Assembly: GCA_021647805.1 (NCBI GenBank)
Contig: JAKITZ010000094.1
Span: 1-8,909 of the forward strand
Reading direction: 5' to 3'
Source: Robiginitomaculum sp.
Lineage (GTDB): Bacteria > Pseudomonadota > Alphaproteobacteria > Caulobacterales > Maricaulaceae
Length of the DNA: 8,909 bases
Part shown: piece after piece, positions 1 to 7,109 of the stretch
Numbering within the stretch: the first letter of the stretch is position 1
Layout: each line of letters opens with the position of its first letter
Notes under the pieces: model-generated
Told to the model about the DNA's origin: nothing
Seen by the model: only the letters and a program-made list of their open reading frames with translations
Database searches by the model: none
Translations under genes and position numbers: made by a program

Positions 1-269
1 GACGTGTTATCGTAGGTGACTCTCAAGGCTAGACTTTGGAAGCGTGCCGGCAACAATTTCACTGAATGACTGCCAGATCACGGTTCTTAGTCGGATGCTG
101 GGTAGATTTGCAGGCAAGATAACATCATCAAAGTGGGCTAGGGTTGGAAAGTGTTTACAAGGCAGAGCAAATCGAGATATTGCAGCTTTGATAAAAAAGT
201 GGGTTGCTGGAAAAGGGGTCTGGTGGCAGGCGCAGCACGCATTATGAGATCGTTCTGGCTTTATTATAA
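1..269 (+). pseudogene. Fic-family protein, decayed C-terminal end (winged-helix tail)
   Basis: No single frame is intact, but three consecutive frame pieces read together like the C-terminus of Fic/DOC proteins (AMPylator-type enzymes that modify target proteins), in which the Fic core is followed by a small winged-helix domain. Frame 1 gives KARLWKRAGNN (25-57). Frame 2 gives ISLNDCQ, then SKWARVGKC and RDIAALIK (56-196). Frame 3 gives SGLLEKGSGGGRSTHYEI (198-251) and stops at TAA 267-269. Family members typically end with a KARFW...LNxRQ...SKWA...RDI...GGGRSTxY pattern, which these pieces follow in order. Lesions: an in-frame TAG at 13-15, a one-base shift near 52-58, and a one-base gain in the run of six A at 193-198. 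The catalytic Fic motif (HxFxDGNGR) would lie left of the window and is not seen. The frame-2 piece alone could be taken for a 67-residue gene starting GTG at 44, but its last 18 residues match nothing expected while frame 3 restores the family ending. Recognition is from memory of the family, not an alignment. Confidence 0.7.
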
Positions 270-568
270 ACGGCGCGTCCTGCTCTGATGTGCAAGCTGT
301 TCGCATTGATGAATTAAAATGCAGTTTTGAAAGAGACTCGAAAGCAATGCTAAGCCCATCATGCGTACAGCATGTGGTTTTACAAGGACTAAACAGGTAA
401 AGTTCACTTTGAAATAAATTTTTCAACATTCCATGACCGTTTTTCCAAGGCTTTGCGTTTGATACCTTTGACAATCCGCTCATCGGTTGATTGCTTACCC
501 GTTCTTGTCCGTTTCATTGACGCGACAAAGATATTTACAGAAAATATTAACGATTTGTAATGAATAGT
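270..568. other. Intergenic stretch without a recognisable gene
   Basis: Between the broken Fic remnant and the promoter region of the export operon I find no coding sequence with a convincing start, ribosome-binding site or family resemblance. A long minus-strand open frame covers 7-483, but it runs antisense through the Fic remnant, is rich in Cys, His and Ser in no domain-like pattern, and has no ribosome-binding site. I treat it as non-coding. The stretch may be decayed sequence that accompanied the loss of the Fic gene. Confidence 0.5.
356..381 (+). terminator. Weak hairpin with short T run
   Basis: Arms CATGC (360-364) and GCATG (370-374) flank a five-base loop. The stem extends through CCA (356-358) pairing with TGG (375-377) if T359 is bulged, and TTTT follows at 378-381. 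It lies about 90 bases after the end of the Fic remnant and could be its old intrinsic terminator. The stem is short and the T run is only four, so this is a weak call. Confidence 0.25.
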
Positions 569-605
569 TTTACGGTAAACACGTTCTCATATGTCCTTAT
601 AGTTG
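569..605 (+). promoter_or_regulatory. Candidate ECF-type promoter of the export operon
   Basis: TTTACGG at 569-575 is followed after exactly 17 bases by GTC at 593-595, then CT and TATAGTTG at 598-605. The same arrangement with the same 17-base gap occurs upstream of the TonB-dependent receptor gene at 7110-7144. The GTC element lies 47 bases before the permease start, a normal promoter distance. ECF sigma factors recognise two short boxes with a fixed gap of about this size, and an ECF sigma gene lies in this window, so it is the natural candidate. The assignment to that sigma factor is an inference. Confidence 0.4.
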
Positions 606-642
606 CGACACTTGGTTTTCCCAATACAGTAATAATGGTAAG

Positions 643-1833
643 ATGAACCTATCAATGAGATCATTAGCGAGGGCGAATTTTGAATATGGGTGGCGGCGAT
701 CTTTCGCCGTTGTTTTTCTGCTGTCTTTGATCGGAATTTTATTTTATCTAATCTTAGGCTATGGTCAGGCTGGGTTAGATAGAATTGGTGCCTTCGAGAG
801 ACGGTTTAACGCCGATATTCTGGTTTCTGACACTCGTGTACTTGCAGATGAAGAGATGGCCATAAACGCTATAAAATCGGAGATGCTGGGTTCTCGACGC
901 CTTGATGTTAATAGTGCTGCTAACATTTGGCTTCACGAAGATATTTCATTTATTGAACCTTTCCGAAGCCAGAGCGTGCGCGTTATGTCTTGGAAATTTC
1001 AAGGAAAAATTTTTAAGGCATTAAACCGCATTGTAAATACCGGCCCGGATAGCTTGAGTTTGCCAGAATACATTCCTGACAATGTCAGATCCGTTTTACA
1101 ATCGACGGGCTATGTCGCTATTTCTAAGCCTTTGGCAAGAAAAATAAATATTGGACTTGGTGACGCCATAAGCACAATGAGCTTTGGAACTAGAAAAAGA
1201 GTCATGTTTAAAATTGGTGCCATTATTGATAACCCTCAAATTACCACTAAATTCGTGTTAATGTCTTATGAAACTGCAAATAGAATTATTCCTGATGCTC
1301 AGACCGCCTCTCCGGTAATGTACTTGATCCGCGTCAAGGATAAATCAAAACTTGATACCACCATTGCTGAATTGTCCATCATGTTGCGACCCTACAGCTT
1401 ACAGGTGTCTCGTCCGGCGGATAAAGTATTTATTGAGAGTATGCAGAGCCTGCTGGCCGAACAAAGGGGGATGATTTTGATTGTGGTGGTGATGCTGTTA
1501 ATTATCAGCATAATTGCCGGGTTTATTATGCGAGGGGCTATTTTGGCTTATCGGATGGAATTTGGTACTTTGCAGGCGCTCGGGGTGAGTAAATGGCAAA
1601 TATCCGGCATTGCTATGGAACAGGCGTTCTGGCTGGGAGTGTTTAGCGTCGCCGTATCGTTTAGCGGGGCTTTGGTGTTTAAATATGTGCTGGAAACTAT
1701 GGGTGTATATCTAACATATCCAAACTGGGTCATGACCGGTGTCCCCGCCGTCTTAATGGTCATCTCCTTACTTGCTGGATTGTTGTCCCTAAGCGCCATA
1801 ACAAAAATAAAAGCCGTGGAGCTGATGCGGTGA
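643..1833 (+). CDS. ABC transporter permease, FtsX/DevC type
   Basis: This 396-residue inner-membrane subunit would form the channel or mechanical transmitter of the exporter, paired with the ATPase encoded at 2208-2915. Four hydrophobic segments fit the FtsX/MacB/DevC fold: TM1 about 20-40, a large periplasmic region about 41-275, then TM2 about 277-297, TM3 about 323-345 and TM4 about 365-386. The stretch EFGTLQALGVSKWQI (306-320) after TM2 is the cytoplasmic segment typical of this family, like the REYGTLKAMG region of DevC. The short N-terminal helix before TM1 and the closing ITKIKAVELMR also fit. The length matches DevC (about 385-400) rather than MacB, which is fused to its ATPase. The ATG at 643 has only a weak ribosome-binding sequence (GGTAAG, very close); ATG 655 is a less likely alternative. 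First gene of the operon, downstream of the candidate promoter at 569-605. The substrate cannot be read from sequence. Confidence 0.85.
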   Translation: MNLSMRSLARANFEYGWRRSFAVVFLLSLIGILFYLILGYGQAGLDRIGAFERRFNADILVSDTRVLADEEMAINAIKSEMLGSRRLDVNSAANIWLHEDISFIEPFRSQSVRVMSWKFQGKIFKALNRIVNTGPDSLSLPEYIPDNVRSVLQSTGYVAISKPLARKINIGLGDAISTMSFGTRKRVMFKIGAIIDNPQITTKFVLMSYETANRIIPDAQTASPVMYLIRVKDKSKLDTTIAELSIMLRPYSLQVSRPADKVFIESMQSLLAEQRGMILIVVVMLLIISIIAGFIMRGAILAYRMEFGTLQALGVSKWQISGIAMEQAFWLGVFSVAVSFSGALVFKYVLETMGVYLTYPNWVMTGVPAVLMVISLLAGLLSLSAITKIKAVELMR

Positions 1834-1903
1834 ACGTGGTGATGAAGTATTTGTTTTTCACAGTTTTATAGGCGTGATAATTTTTATTAAAATGGAGTTT
1901 GAT

Positions 1904-2215
1904 ATGAATAAATTCAGGCATGGTATTTTTATCATTGGCGGCGCCTTAATGCTATTGGCATTGGCATCTTGTGGTTCCCAAAAAGACACTGATACAGAGT
2001 GTGCAGCATCTTTTAAGGATTTGGATACAGACTATGATGGCTGGATATCCAAAGGTGAAGCTTCTGTAGATAAGGTCGTTACCAGCCTTTTCGAAAAATC
2101 CGACACGAGCAGGGATGAGCGATTGGACGAGAACGAATACGATCATAGTCCTATTGTAGAAAAATTATGTAACCCACAAGATGTACTGTCCAATGTGAGG
2201 TTCGGAATTGAATAG
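1904..2215 (+). CDS. Small EF-hand lipoprotein
   Basis: A 103-residue predicted lipoprotein. ATG 1904 is chosen because GGAG (1894-1897) lies six bases before it and because it gives a clean signal peptide; an in-frame start at 1874 would add ten residues with no such support. After MNKFRH comes a hydrophobic core ending in the lipobox LASC, making Cys23 the lipidated residue. Gly24 at +2 argues for sorting to the outer membrane, since Asp there would retain it in the inner membrane. Residues 41-52 form a canonical EF-hand loop, DTDYDGWISKGE, with Asp at 1, 3 and 5, Gly at 6, Ile at 8 and Glu at 12. A second, degenerate loop at 67-78 (DTSRDERLDENE) lacks the Gly. Periplasmic calcium binding is therefore likely. 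It sits 70 bases after the permease gene, and its last codons overlap the ATPase start, so it belongs to the exporter operon. I know no named counterpart in DevBCA or MacAB systems. Confidence 0.8.
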   Translation: MNKFRHGIFIIGGALMLLALASCGSQKDTDTECAASFKDLDTDYDGWISKGEASVDKVVTSLFEKSDTSRDERLDENEYDHSPIVEKLCNPQDVLSNVRFGIE

Positions 2216-2915
2216 GGGTGAGCAAGTTGTTGTGCAAGCAAAGTCCCTGCGCAAAGTGTTTGGCAAGGGAGCGGGGAAGGTGACCGCTTTAGACGGGATT
2301 GATCTTGCGCTTAATGCCGGCGAAATTACTTTGCTTATGGGGCCGTCTGGTTCTGGTAAATCTTCGCTTATTTCTGTGCTCGGCGGATTGCAAGCTCCGG
2401 ACGACGGCTCAGTGATGGTTATGGGGGATGATTTATGGGGGCAAAGCTCCGGCAAGATAACCAAATTTCGCCGTAAAAATTGTGGCTTTGTGTTTCAGTC
2501 TGTTGGCTTATTTCCAGCTTTAACCGCCTTTGAGCAAATTGTCCTGCCGCTTAAGCATATGGGGTTTGACACAAAAACCGCGAACAGTCAGGCCAAGGCC
2601 GTATTGGCCGAAGTGGATTTGGCAGAACGCGCTCATTCGCGGCCAAATGAAATGTCGGGCGGTGAAAATCAGCGCGTTGCCATTGCACGAATGTTGGCCA
2701 AAGACCCAAAGCTGATTTTTTGCGACGAGCCAACCTCGGCGCTCGACACAGAAAACGGGGCCGCCGTCGCGCAGCTTTTAAGGCAAGCTGCCAAAACCCA
2801 CAATGCTATGGTGTTTTGTGTCACCCATGATGATCGCTTGATACCATTTGCTGATCGGATATTAAAAATTGAAGATGGGCAGATTATTTCTGACAGTCAA
2901 AAGGATATAACATGA
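2208..2915 (+). CDS. ABC transporter ATP-binding protein, DevA/LolD/MacB type
   Basis: A 235-residue cytoplasmic ATPase that drives the exporter. All nucleotide-binding motifs are present in order: Walker A GPSGSGKSS (45-53), Q-loop VFQ with Gln97, signature MSGGENQR (149-156), Walker B LIFCDE with catalytic Glu174, D-loop SALD (177-180) and H-loop His207 in VTHD. SVGLFPALTAFEQIVLPL after the Q-loop is typical of the MacB/LolD/DevA branch that works with FtsX-type permeases. The favoured start is TTG 2208, preceded by GTGAGG (2195-2200) seven bases upstream and overlapping the lipoprotein gene's end by eight bases. GTG 2232, downstream of GGGGTGAG, is an alternative that would remove eight residues without touching any motif. 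Its stop overlaps the next start as ATGA, implying translational coupling. Confidence 0.9.
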   Translation: MNRGEQVVVQAKSLRKVFGKGAGKVTALDGIDLALNAGEITLLMGPSGSGKSSLISVLGGLQAPDDGSVMVMGDDLWGQSSGKITKFRRKNCGFVFQSVGLFPALTAFEQIVLPLKHMGFDTKTANSQAKAVLAEVDLAERAHSRPNEMSGGENQRVAIARMLAKDPKLIFCDEPTSALDTENGAAVAQLLRQAAKTHNAMVFCVTHDDRLIPFADRILKIEDGQIISDSQKDIT

Positions 2916-3853
2916 ATTTTGTAAAGCGAATTTTAAGCTCTTTTTGGACTTGGCTCATTATTATTATAGTCATCAGCGCCCTAGCTTTTGGTGCGTCGAA
3001 GCTCCGTGAAAAAGCCAAGGAAAGCAATACACAAACGATCAGAGTAGTGCCGCAAACCCCTTATGCCTTTGTAACCAAGGGAAGGGTTGATGTGGAAGGC
3101 GGGTTGATAGATGTATCTGCGCGGGTCGGCGGAACCTACAAGGAAATACTTGCCTATGAGGGCACAAAAGTGAAGGCTGGGCAAGTTCTTGCTGTGATGG
3201 AAGATGATGCGGAACGTATCGCCCTTCGCAATGCGCAGGCCTCTTATGCTTCTGCGTTAATCAATATCGACCAAGCTAAATTAAAGTTAAAAATTGACGA
3301 ACGGGAGCTTAAAAGAACACAAGTTCAAAGAGAACAGGACGCCGTGCCAGGGCTGCTGCTTGACCGTGCTGCTGATGCGGTAGAGCGGGCGCGATTTGCG
3401 CTTAAAGTACAAGAGACCGCGTTGGTCAGGGTAAAAACCAGTGTCGAGACGGCACGTTTTAAACTGGAGCAACGCAATATCCGTGCTCCGGTTGACGGAT
3501 ATATCATCAAATCCGAAGTGCGCCCGGGTGTAAGCGCTTCTACTAACGCTGTCTCCACAGCATTTTTGCTTATGCCCGATACCGAGCGCATTGTCAGAGT
3601 TAGTCTCACGGAGGCAGGCTATGTCAAGGTTTTCGTCGGGCAGCAGGTTGTTTTGGTATCTACGTCAAACGCAAAAGAGAGACACGTTGGAACCGTGGCG
3701 AGAATTGCGCAGGTTTTCTCGTCACCGGAAAACACAGGAATGTTCATGAGGGGAACTAGTCCTGCATCTATAGATGTTGTGATCTCCGCACCGGATATTC
3801 CGCTCTTGATCGGTCAATCGGTGCGGGTCATGTTCAAGAAGCCAAAGGAGTAG
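2912..3853 (+). CDS. Membrane fusion protein, HlyD/DevB type
   Basis: A 313-residue periplasmic adaptor joining the inner-membrane ABC pump to the outer-membrane channel. A single N-terminal anchor (about residues 11-28, very Ile-rich) is followed by the first half of a barrel-sandwich (lipoyl-like) domain at about 64-97 (VSARVGGTYKEIL and EGTKVKAGQVLA), a predicted coiled-coil hairpin at about 100-185 rich in Ala, Glu, Lys and Arg, the second lipoyl half at about 189-210 (IRAPVDGYI and VRPG), and a beta-barrel domain to the end. This is the standard HlyD-family order. The hairpin is of moderate length, as in DevB and MacA-like adaptors, and should meet the tip of the TolC-type partner encoded directly downstream. 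The start ATG overlaps the ATPase stop by four bases (ATGA). Confidence 0.88.
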   Translation: MNFVKRILSSFWTWLIIIIVISALAFGASKLREKAKESNTQTIRVVPQTPYAFVTKGRVDVEGGLIDVSARVGGTYKEILAYEGTKVKAGQVLAVMEDDAERIALRNAQASYASALINIDQAKLKLKIDERELKRTQVQREQDAVPGLLLDRAADAVERARFALKVQETALVRVKTSVETARFKLEQRNIRAPVDGYIIKSEVRPGVSASTNAVSTAFLLMPDTERIVRVSLTEAGYVKVFVGQQVVLVSTSNAKERHVGTVARIAQVFSSPENTGMFMRGTSPASIDVVISAPDIPLLIGQSVRVMFKKPKE

Positions 3854-3856
3854 GAC

Positions 3857-5245
3857 TTGAAATTTCTTATTATAGCGCCAATCGCAATTGCACTGTCACT
3901 TGTAACAGGCTGCCAAAGCCTGCGCACGCTTCCTGATGCGGGTCCGGCTATCAATGATGTTTCGGCGCAGACAATGCCACGGGCATGGCAAGAACGTGTG
4001 TCGGCTGAGTTTCCTGCCAACATAAATTGGCAGAGCCTTGGTGATCCTGTTTTACAAGATTTGATCGCCCAAGGCCTCGCTAATAACCTTAACATGAAGA
4101 ACGCCTATTTATCACTTGATCAGGCGCTTATTTCTCTTGAGGGTGTACGCCAAGGCCAGAAAATTAATTACGGTATTAGCGGTAATGGCGGGCTTAGTGT
4201 TTCAAATGGGAGGCGCGTAGCCGATAGCTATTCTCTGTCTGCGTCTGCCAGCTACGAGATTGATTTTTGGAACCGTATAAGGGCTGGGGTTGAGCGTCAG
4301 GAGCTATCTATTGATAATAGCGAGTCCAATTTAAAAACCCTACGCATTTCAACTGCGGCCAGTATTGCATCGTTGTATTTTAGTTTACGGGTGCAAGATG
4401 AAATTTTAAATCTTAGGCGAAGAAGTTTAACGGCCTTTGAGAGGTGGCGAGAGTTGCAAGCCGTTCGTCTAAGTGCCGGGGCTATTACACGGCTAGGCAT
4501 TGACCAATTGGACGCCGATATCCAAAACCGCAAAAGTGCGATTGAAGACTTTATAGCTCGGCGGCAACAAACTGAACAAAGTCTGGCGATTGTGCTTGGT
4601 CAAACGCCGCAGGACTTTCGCCTAAAAGCACGCGCGATTGACATGTTTGAAATACCAAGGCTGACACCAGATACACCCTCTCATGTGTTGGTGGCGCGGC
4701 CAGATATTCAAAATGCCGAGCGCTCTATTGAGCAAGCTTATCTTTCTCTTCATATCGCGCGCACAGCTTTTTTACCAACATTTTCGCTGTCTGCGAATAC
4801 AGGGACGGCCTCTAATGACTTATTGAAGTTTTTATCTCTCGACACAATATCACGCTCGGCGGCGGCGAGTGTCAGGCAAATATTTCTCGATAATGGAAAC
4901 CGTAGGCGCAATGTCGAGATCAATGAAATCGCGATAGAGCAAAGCCTGAACCGCTATCAGAACACGATATTATCCGCATTGTCAGATGTGGAGACCGCTT
5001 TGATCCAGCAGGGCAATAATATTCGCCAGATCGAAATTCTCAAATCTCAGGCAGAAGCGCAAGACCGCGCCACAAAGCTTACAGAAACTCTTTACCAATC
5101 CGGTACAGGCGACGCATTTGATTTTATCCGGGAGCAGCAATCCCGATTAAGCCTGCAAGAACGAGAAATTCGCAACTGGCAACAAGGCATCAATATATCC
5201 GTTTCCCTTTTGCGCGCCCTCGGAGTTGACCCGGACACGTCATGA
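3857..5245 (+). CDS. TolC/NodT-type outer-membrane efflux lipoprotein
   Basis: A 462-residue outer-membrane channel component, the exit duct of the tripartite exporter. The start is TTG 3857, well supported by AAGGAG (3845-3850) six bases upstream and by the good signal peptide it yields; no ATG serves. The lipobox VTGC makes Cys19 the lipidated residue, and Gln20 at +2 is compatible with outer-membrane sorting. It then shows NINWQSLGDPVLQDLIAQGLANNLNM (about 54-79), a hallmark start of the NodT/OprM family, and two outer-membrane efflux repeats at about 60-245 and 270-450 with long amphipathic helices. Typical phrases are ASYEIDFWNRIRAGVE, LVARPDIQNAER and LSDVETAL. Its length is normal for the family (about 450-480). 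It follows the adaptor gene after three bases and closes the export operon. Confidence 0.9.
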   Translation: MKFLIIAPIAIALSLVTGCQSLRTLPDAGPAINDVSAQTMPRAWQERVSAEFPANINWQSLGDPVLQDLIAQGLANNLNMKNAYLSLDQALISLEGVRQGQKINYGISGNGGLSVSNGRRVADSYSLSASASYEIDFWNRIRAGVERQELSIDNSESNLKTLRISTAASIASLYFSLRVQDEILNLRRRSLTAFERWRELQAVRLSAGAITRLGIDQLDADIQNRKSAIEDFIARRQQTEQSLAIVLGQTPQDFRLKARAIDMFEIPRLTPDTPSHVLVARPDIQNAERSIEQAYLSLHIARTAFLPTFSLSANTGTASNDLLKFLSLDTISRSAAASVRQIFLDNGNRRRNVEINEIAIEQSLNRYQNTILSALSDVETALIQQGNNIRQIEILKSQAEAQDRATKLTETLYQSGTGDAFDFIREQQSRLSLQEREIRNWQQGINISVSLLRALGVDPDTS

Positions 5246-5340
5246 ATTAGTTGTCGTAAATTGACTATGGTGTTTTTGGTCATTTGTGGTATATTTCATT
5301 TGCTCCATTAATCGTTAACTGCTGTTTGGAATTAACAAGA
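5246..5340. other. Gap between export operon and sigma factor gene
   Basis: A 95-base gap with no clear terminator hairpin, so read-through from the export operon into the regulatory genes is possible. It holds an extended -10 candidate (5287-5295). I find no copy of TTTACGG-N17-GTC in the forward direction here, so no sign that the sigma factor drives its own gene. Confidence 0.5.
5287..5295 (+). promoter_or_regulatory. Candidate extended -10 promoter for sigma/FecR genes
   Basis: TGGTATATT fits an extended -10 box (TGn followed by TATAAT with one mismatch) 45 bases before the sigma factor's ATG. The nearest -35-like hexamer, TTGACT at 5261-5266, is 23 bases away, too far for normal spacing, so only the extended -10 supports the call. 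A housekeeping promoter here would agree with FecI-type genes often being expressed independently of their own sigma factor. Confidence 0.25.
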
Positions 5341-5937
5341 ATGTCAAAAATACTGGTAGCATTCCAAAATCAGCAGAACATGATCCGTAGGATAGTTGCA
5401 AAATACCGCTCTAACCCTGCGGATATTGATGAGGTTACGCAGGATGTTTTTTTGATGGGTTTTGCGGCAGAGCAGCGCAGTGATATTCATGAACCTGAAC
5501 GGTTATTGTTTCGTATTGCAAAAAACTTGGCGGTTAACGAAGCGATGCGAAAGGTCAATACAACTTCAGTTTCAATTGAGGATTCTGTGATCTTATCTGT
5601 CTATAAGGATGAGCAGGCAATTTCTGCGGAAGATATTTTAGACGCGCGGCAACGATTGTTTATTTTTTCTCAGGCTTTGGCAAGTCTGCCGGCAGAACTA
5701 AGACGAGTGTTTGTTATGCGAAGAGTGGACGGATTGCAGTTTAAGCAAATAGCTACACGGTTAAACGTATCGGTTAGCACTGTCGAGAAACGTGCTGTGG
5801 CTGCTATGTTGCAATGTCGTCGTTACTTAACTGACAATGGCCATGATCTTGCGAGTTTTTGGGCGACTCCACAACGAAGAGTGCAAAGTGACACGAGCAA
5901 ATTAAAAAATATGAATAAAGACAAGCCAAAAAAATGA
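5341..5937 (+). CDS. ECF sigma factor, FecI type
   Basis: A 198-residue RNA polymerase sigma factor with only regions 2 and 4, as in the extracytoplasmic-function group. Region 2 spans about 5-72: DIDEVTQDVFLMGF matches the DAEDLVQETFLR core-binding segment, and PERLLFRIAKNLAVNEAMRK matches the -10 recognition helix region. Region 4 spans about 109-163: LPAELRRVFVMRRVDGLQFKQIA is followed by the helix-turn-helix recognition segment VSVSTVEKRAVAA. This wording is characteristic of FecI-like factors. ATG 5341 is preferred; an upstream in-frame TTG at 5284 would add 19 hydrophobic residues unlike any sigma N-terminus. The ribosome-binding site is weak (AACAAGA). The C-terminus carries about 25 extra residues rich in Lys, Arg and Ser. 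Its stop overlaps the FecR start, so the pair is translationally coupled, and it likely transcribes the receptor gene at 7202. Confidence 0.9.
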   Translation: MSKILVAFQNQQNMIRRIVAKYRSNPADIDEVTQDVFLMGFAAEQRSDIHEPERLLFRIAKNLAVNEAMRKVNTTSVSIEDSVILSVYKDEQAISAEDILDARQRLFIFSQALASLPAELRRVFVMRRVDGLQFKQIATRLNVSVSTVEKRAVAAMLQCRRYLTDNGHDLASFWATPQRRVQSDTSKLKNMNKDKPKK

Positions 5938-7001
5938 AAATGAACGATCCAACAATCATACCTTTACCAGATGTTCACCTTATCGAGCAAGAGGCGGCTG
6001 AATGGATAATGCGGTTGCAAAGAGATGATGTGGCTGCGTCGGATATTGTAAGTTTTGAAAAATGGCGAACACAAAGCGTGCGGCACAAAGATATATTCGA
6101 AGGCTTATCCCAATTCTGGGACGGGCTAGACTTTGTGGAGCAACTAACGGATTATGCTCAAAATGATGCTGCAGTAGAGCCGCTAAAACAAGACCGCATT
6201 GCAAGAACTATGTCCTTGGTTAAACGGGTTTTTAAAGGTGCTATTGCCGCATCAATTATTGCCATTGTTTCGGTCCCTGCGTATAATTACGCGACAAAAG
6301 CAGATCGCCAATTCACGGCTCATTATGCAACGGATATTGGAGAACAGGAAACGATTGACCTGCCAGACGGGTCGCAAATAATCCTGAACACAAATAGCGA
6401 AATATCTGTAACTTATTCAAAACTAAGCCGAGAGATATTTTTATCACGGGGTGAGGCATTTTTTGATGTGGCATCAAATAAAAGCAAGCCTTTTTCTGTT
6501 AATACAGATGAAGGTACCGTAACGGCAGTTGGTACGGCGTTTAGTGTACATTTAACCGAAGGAAAGCTTGACGTGCTGGTCACTGAAGGGCGAGTGATGT
6601 TATTTGCTACACCAAAGCAACCATTTGCGGGTGCTGTGGCGTTGCGGCAACCGATAATTCCCTCCCAAGTTTTAGAGGTGTCTGCTGGTCAGTCTGCAGT
6701 TCTTGATAATGGCATTAAAATGATTGCTATGGTTCAACCCTTGGTTTTCGAAAAAGAAACTGATTGGCAAGATGGTGAGCTTTCGTTCAACGGTGAAACC
6801 TTGGAAGAAGTAATACAAGAGATAAGCCGCTACACAGATTTGACCATAGAGATTTCTGGCGATCAGTTACGGTCTCAAAGAATTGTGGCTTATTATAAGG
6901 TCGGTGATATCGAACGGTTATTTGAAGCTCTAAACGTTATGGCAAATATTGAAGTTGATCGTACAAACACCACCCATGTTGAGCTTTACCGTAGTGAGTG
7001 A
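5934..7001 (+). CDS. FecR-type transmembrane sigma regulator (anti-sigma factor)
   Basis: A 355-residue inner-membrane protein that holds or activates the ECF sigma factor and receives the periplasmic signal from the receptor. The N-terminal cytoplasmic part (about 15-60) has the DUF4880-type pattern EQEAAEWIMRLQ, then FEKWR and HKDIFEGLSQFW, which would contact the sigma factor. One membrane segment lies at about 99-118 (GAIAASIIAIVSVPAYNYA). The periplasmic FecR domain at about 126-224 shows the family phrases TDIGEQETIDLPDGSQIILNT, FLSRGEAFFDVA, PFSV, GTVTAVGTAFSV and VTEGRVML. The C-terminal part at about 277-350 (WQDGELSFNGETLEEVIQEI, RYTDLTIEI) resembles the STN-like subdomain of FecR proteins. 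ATG 5934 overlaps the sigma gene's stop (ATGA); ATG 5940 is a minor alternative. The length suits the longer FecR class with an intact C-terminal module, so signal reception should be possible. Confidence 0.9.
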   Translation: MKMNDPTIIPLPDVHLIEQEAAEWIMRLQRDDVAASDIVSFEKWRTQSVRHKDIFEGLSQFWDGLDFVEQLTDYAQNDAAVEPLKQDRIARTMSLVKRVFKGAIAASIIAIVSVPAYNYATKADRQFTAHYATDIGEQETIDLPDGSQIILNTNSEISVTYSKLSREIFLSRGEAFFDVASNKSKPFSVNTDEGTVTAVGTAFSVHLTEGKLDVLVTEGRVMLFATPKQPFAGAVALRQPIIPSQVLEVSAGQSAVLDNGIKMIAMVQPLVFEKETDWQDGELSFNGETLEEVIQEISRYTDLTIEISGDQLRSQRIVAYYKVGDIERLFEALNVMANIEVDRTNTTHVELYRSE

Positions 7002-7109
7002 CAGGATCCAGAGCTAGTGCTTTTATGCAATCAAGGCAATGGCGGCAGCACCGGTACTCATATACAATAGTAATATAAAGCAAGGAGTTTCTCGTATTAT
7101 TTAAAAAAG

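Noticed and set aside
7..483. Minus-strand open frame of 158 residues
   Set aside because: It runs antisense to the Fic remnant, has no ribosome-binding site and no domain-like pattern; the plus-strand pieces explain the region better.
468..496. TTGACA at 468-473 as a sigma-70 -35 box
   Set aside because: The hexamer 17 bases downstream is TTGCTT, which is not a credible -10 box.
5233..5260. TTTACGA-N17-GTCC on the minus strand at the end of the channel gene, resembling the shared promoter element
   Set aside because: It would drive antisense transcription into the channel gene, differs at the last base of the first box and lacks TATAGTTG. I treat it as chance, and as a warning about the background rate of the motif.
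5284..5340. Upstream TTG start for the sigma factor
   Set aside because: It adds 19 hydrophobic and Cys-rich residues foreign to ECF sigma factors and overlaps the extended -10 candidate; ATG 5341 gives a normal N-terminus.
7002..7080. Terminator after the FecR gene
   Set aside because: I found no stem of useful length followed by a T run in this stretch.
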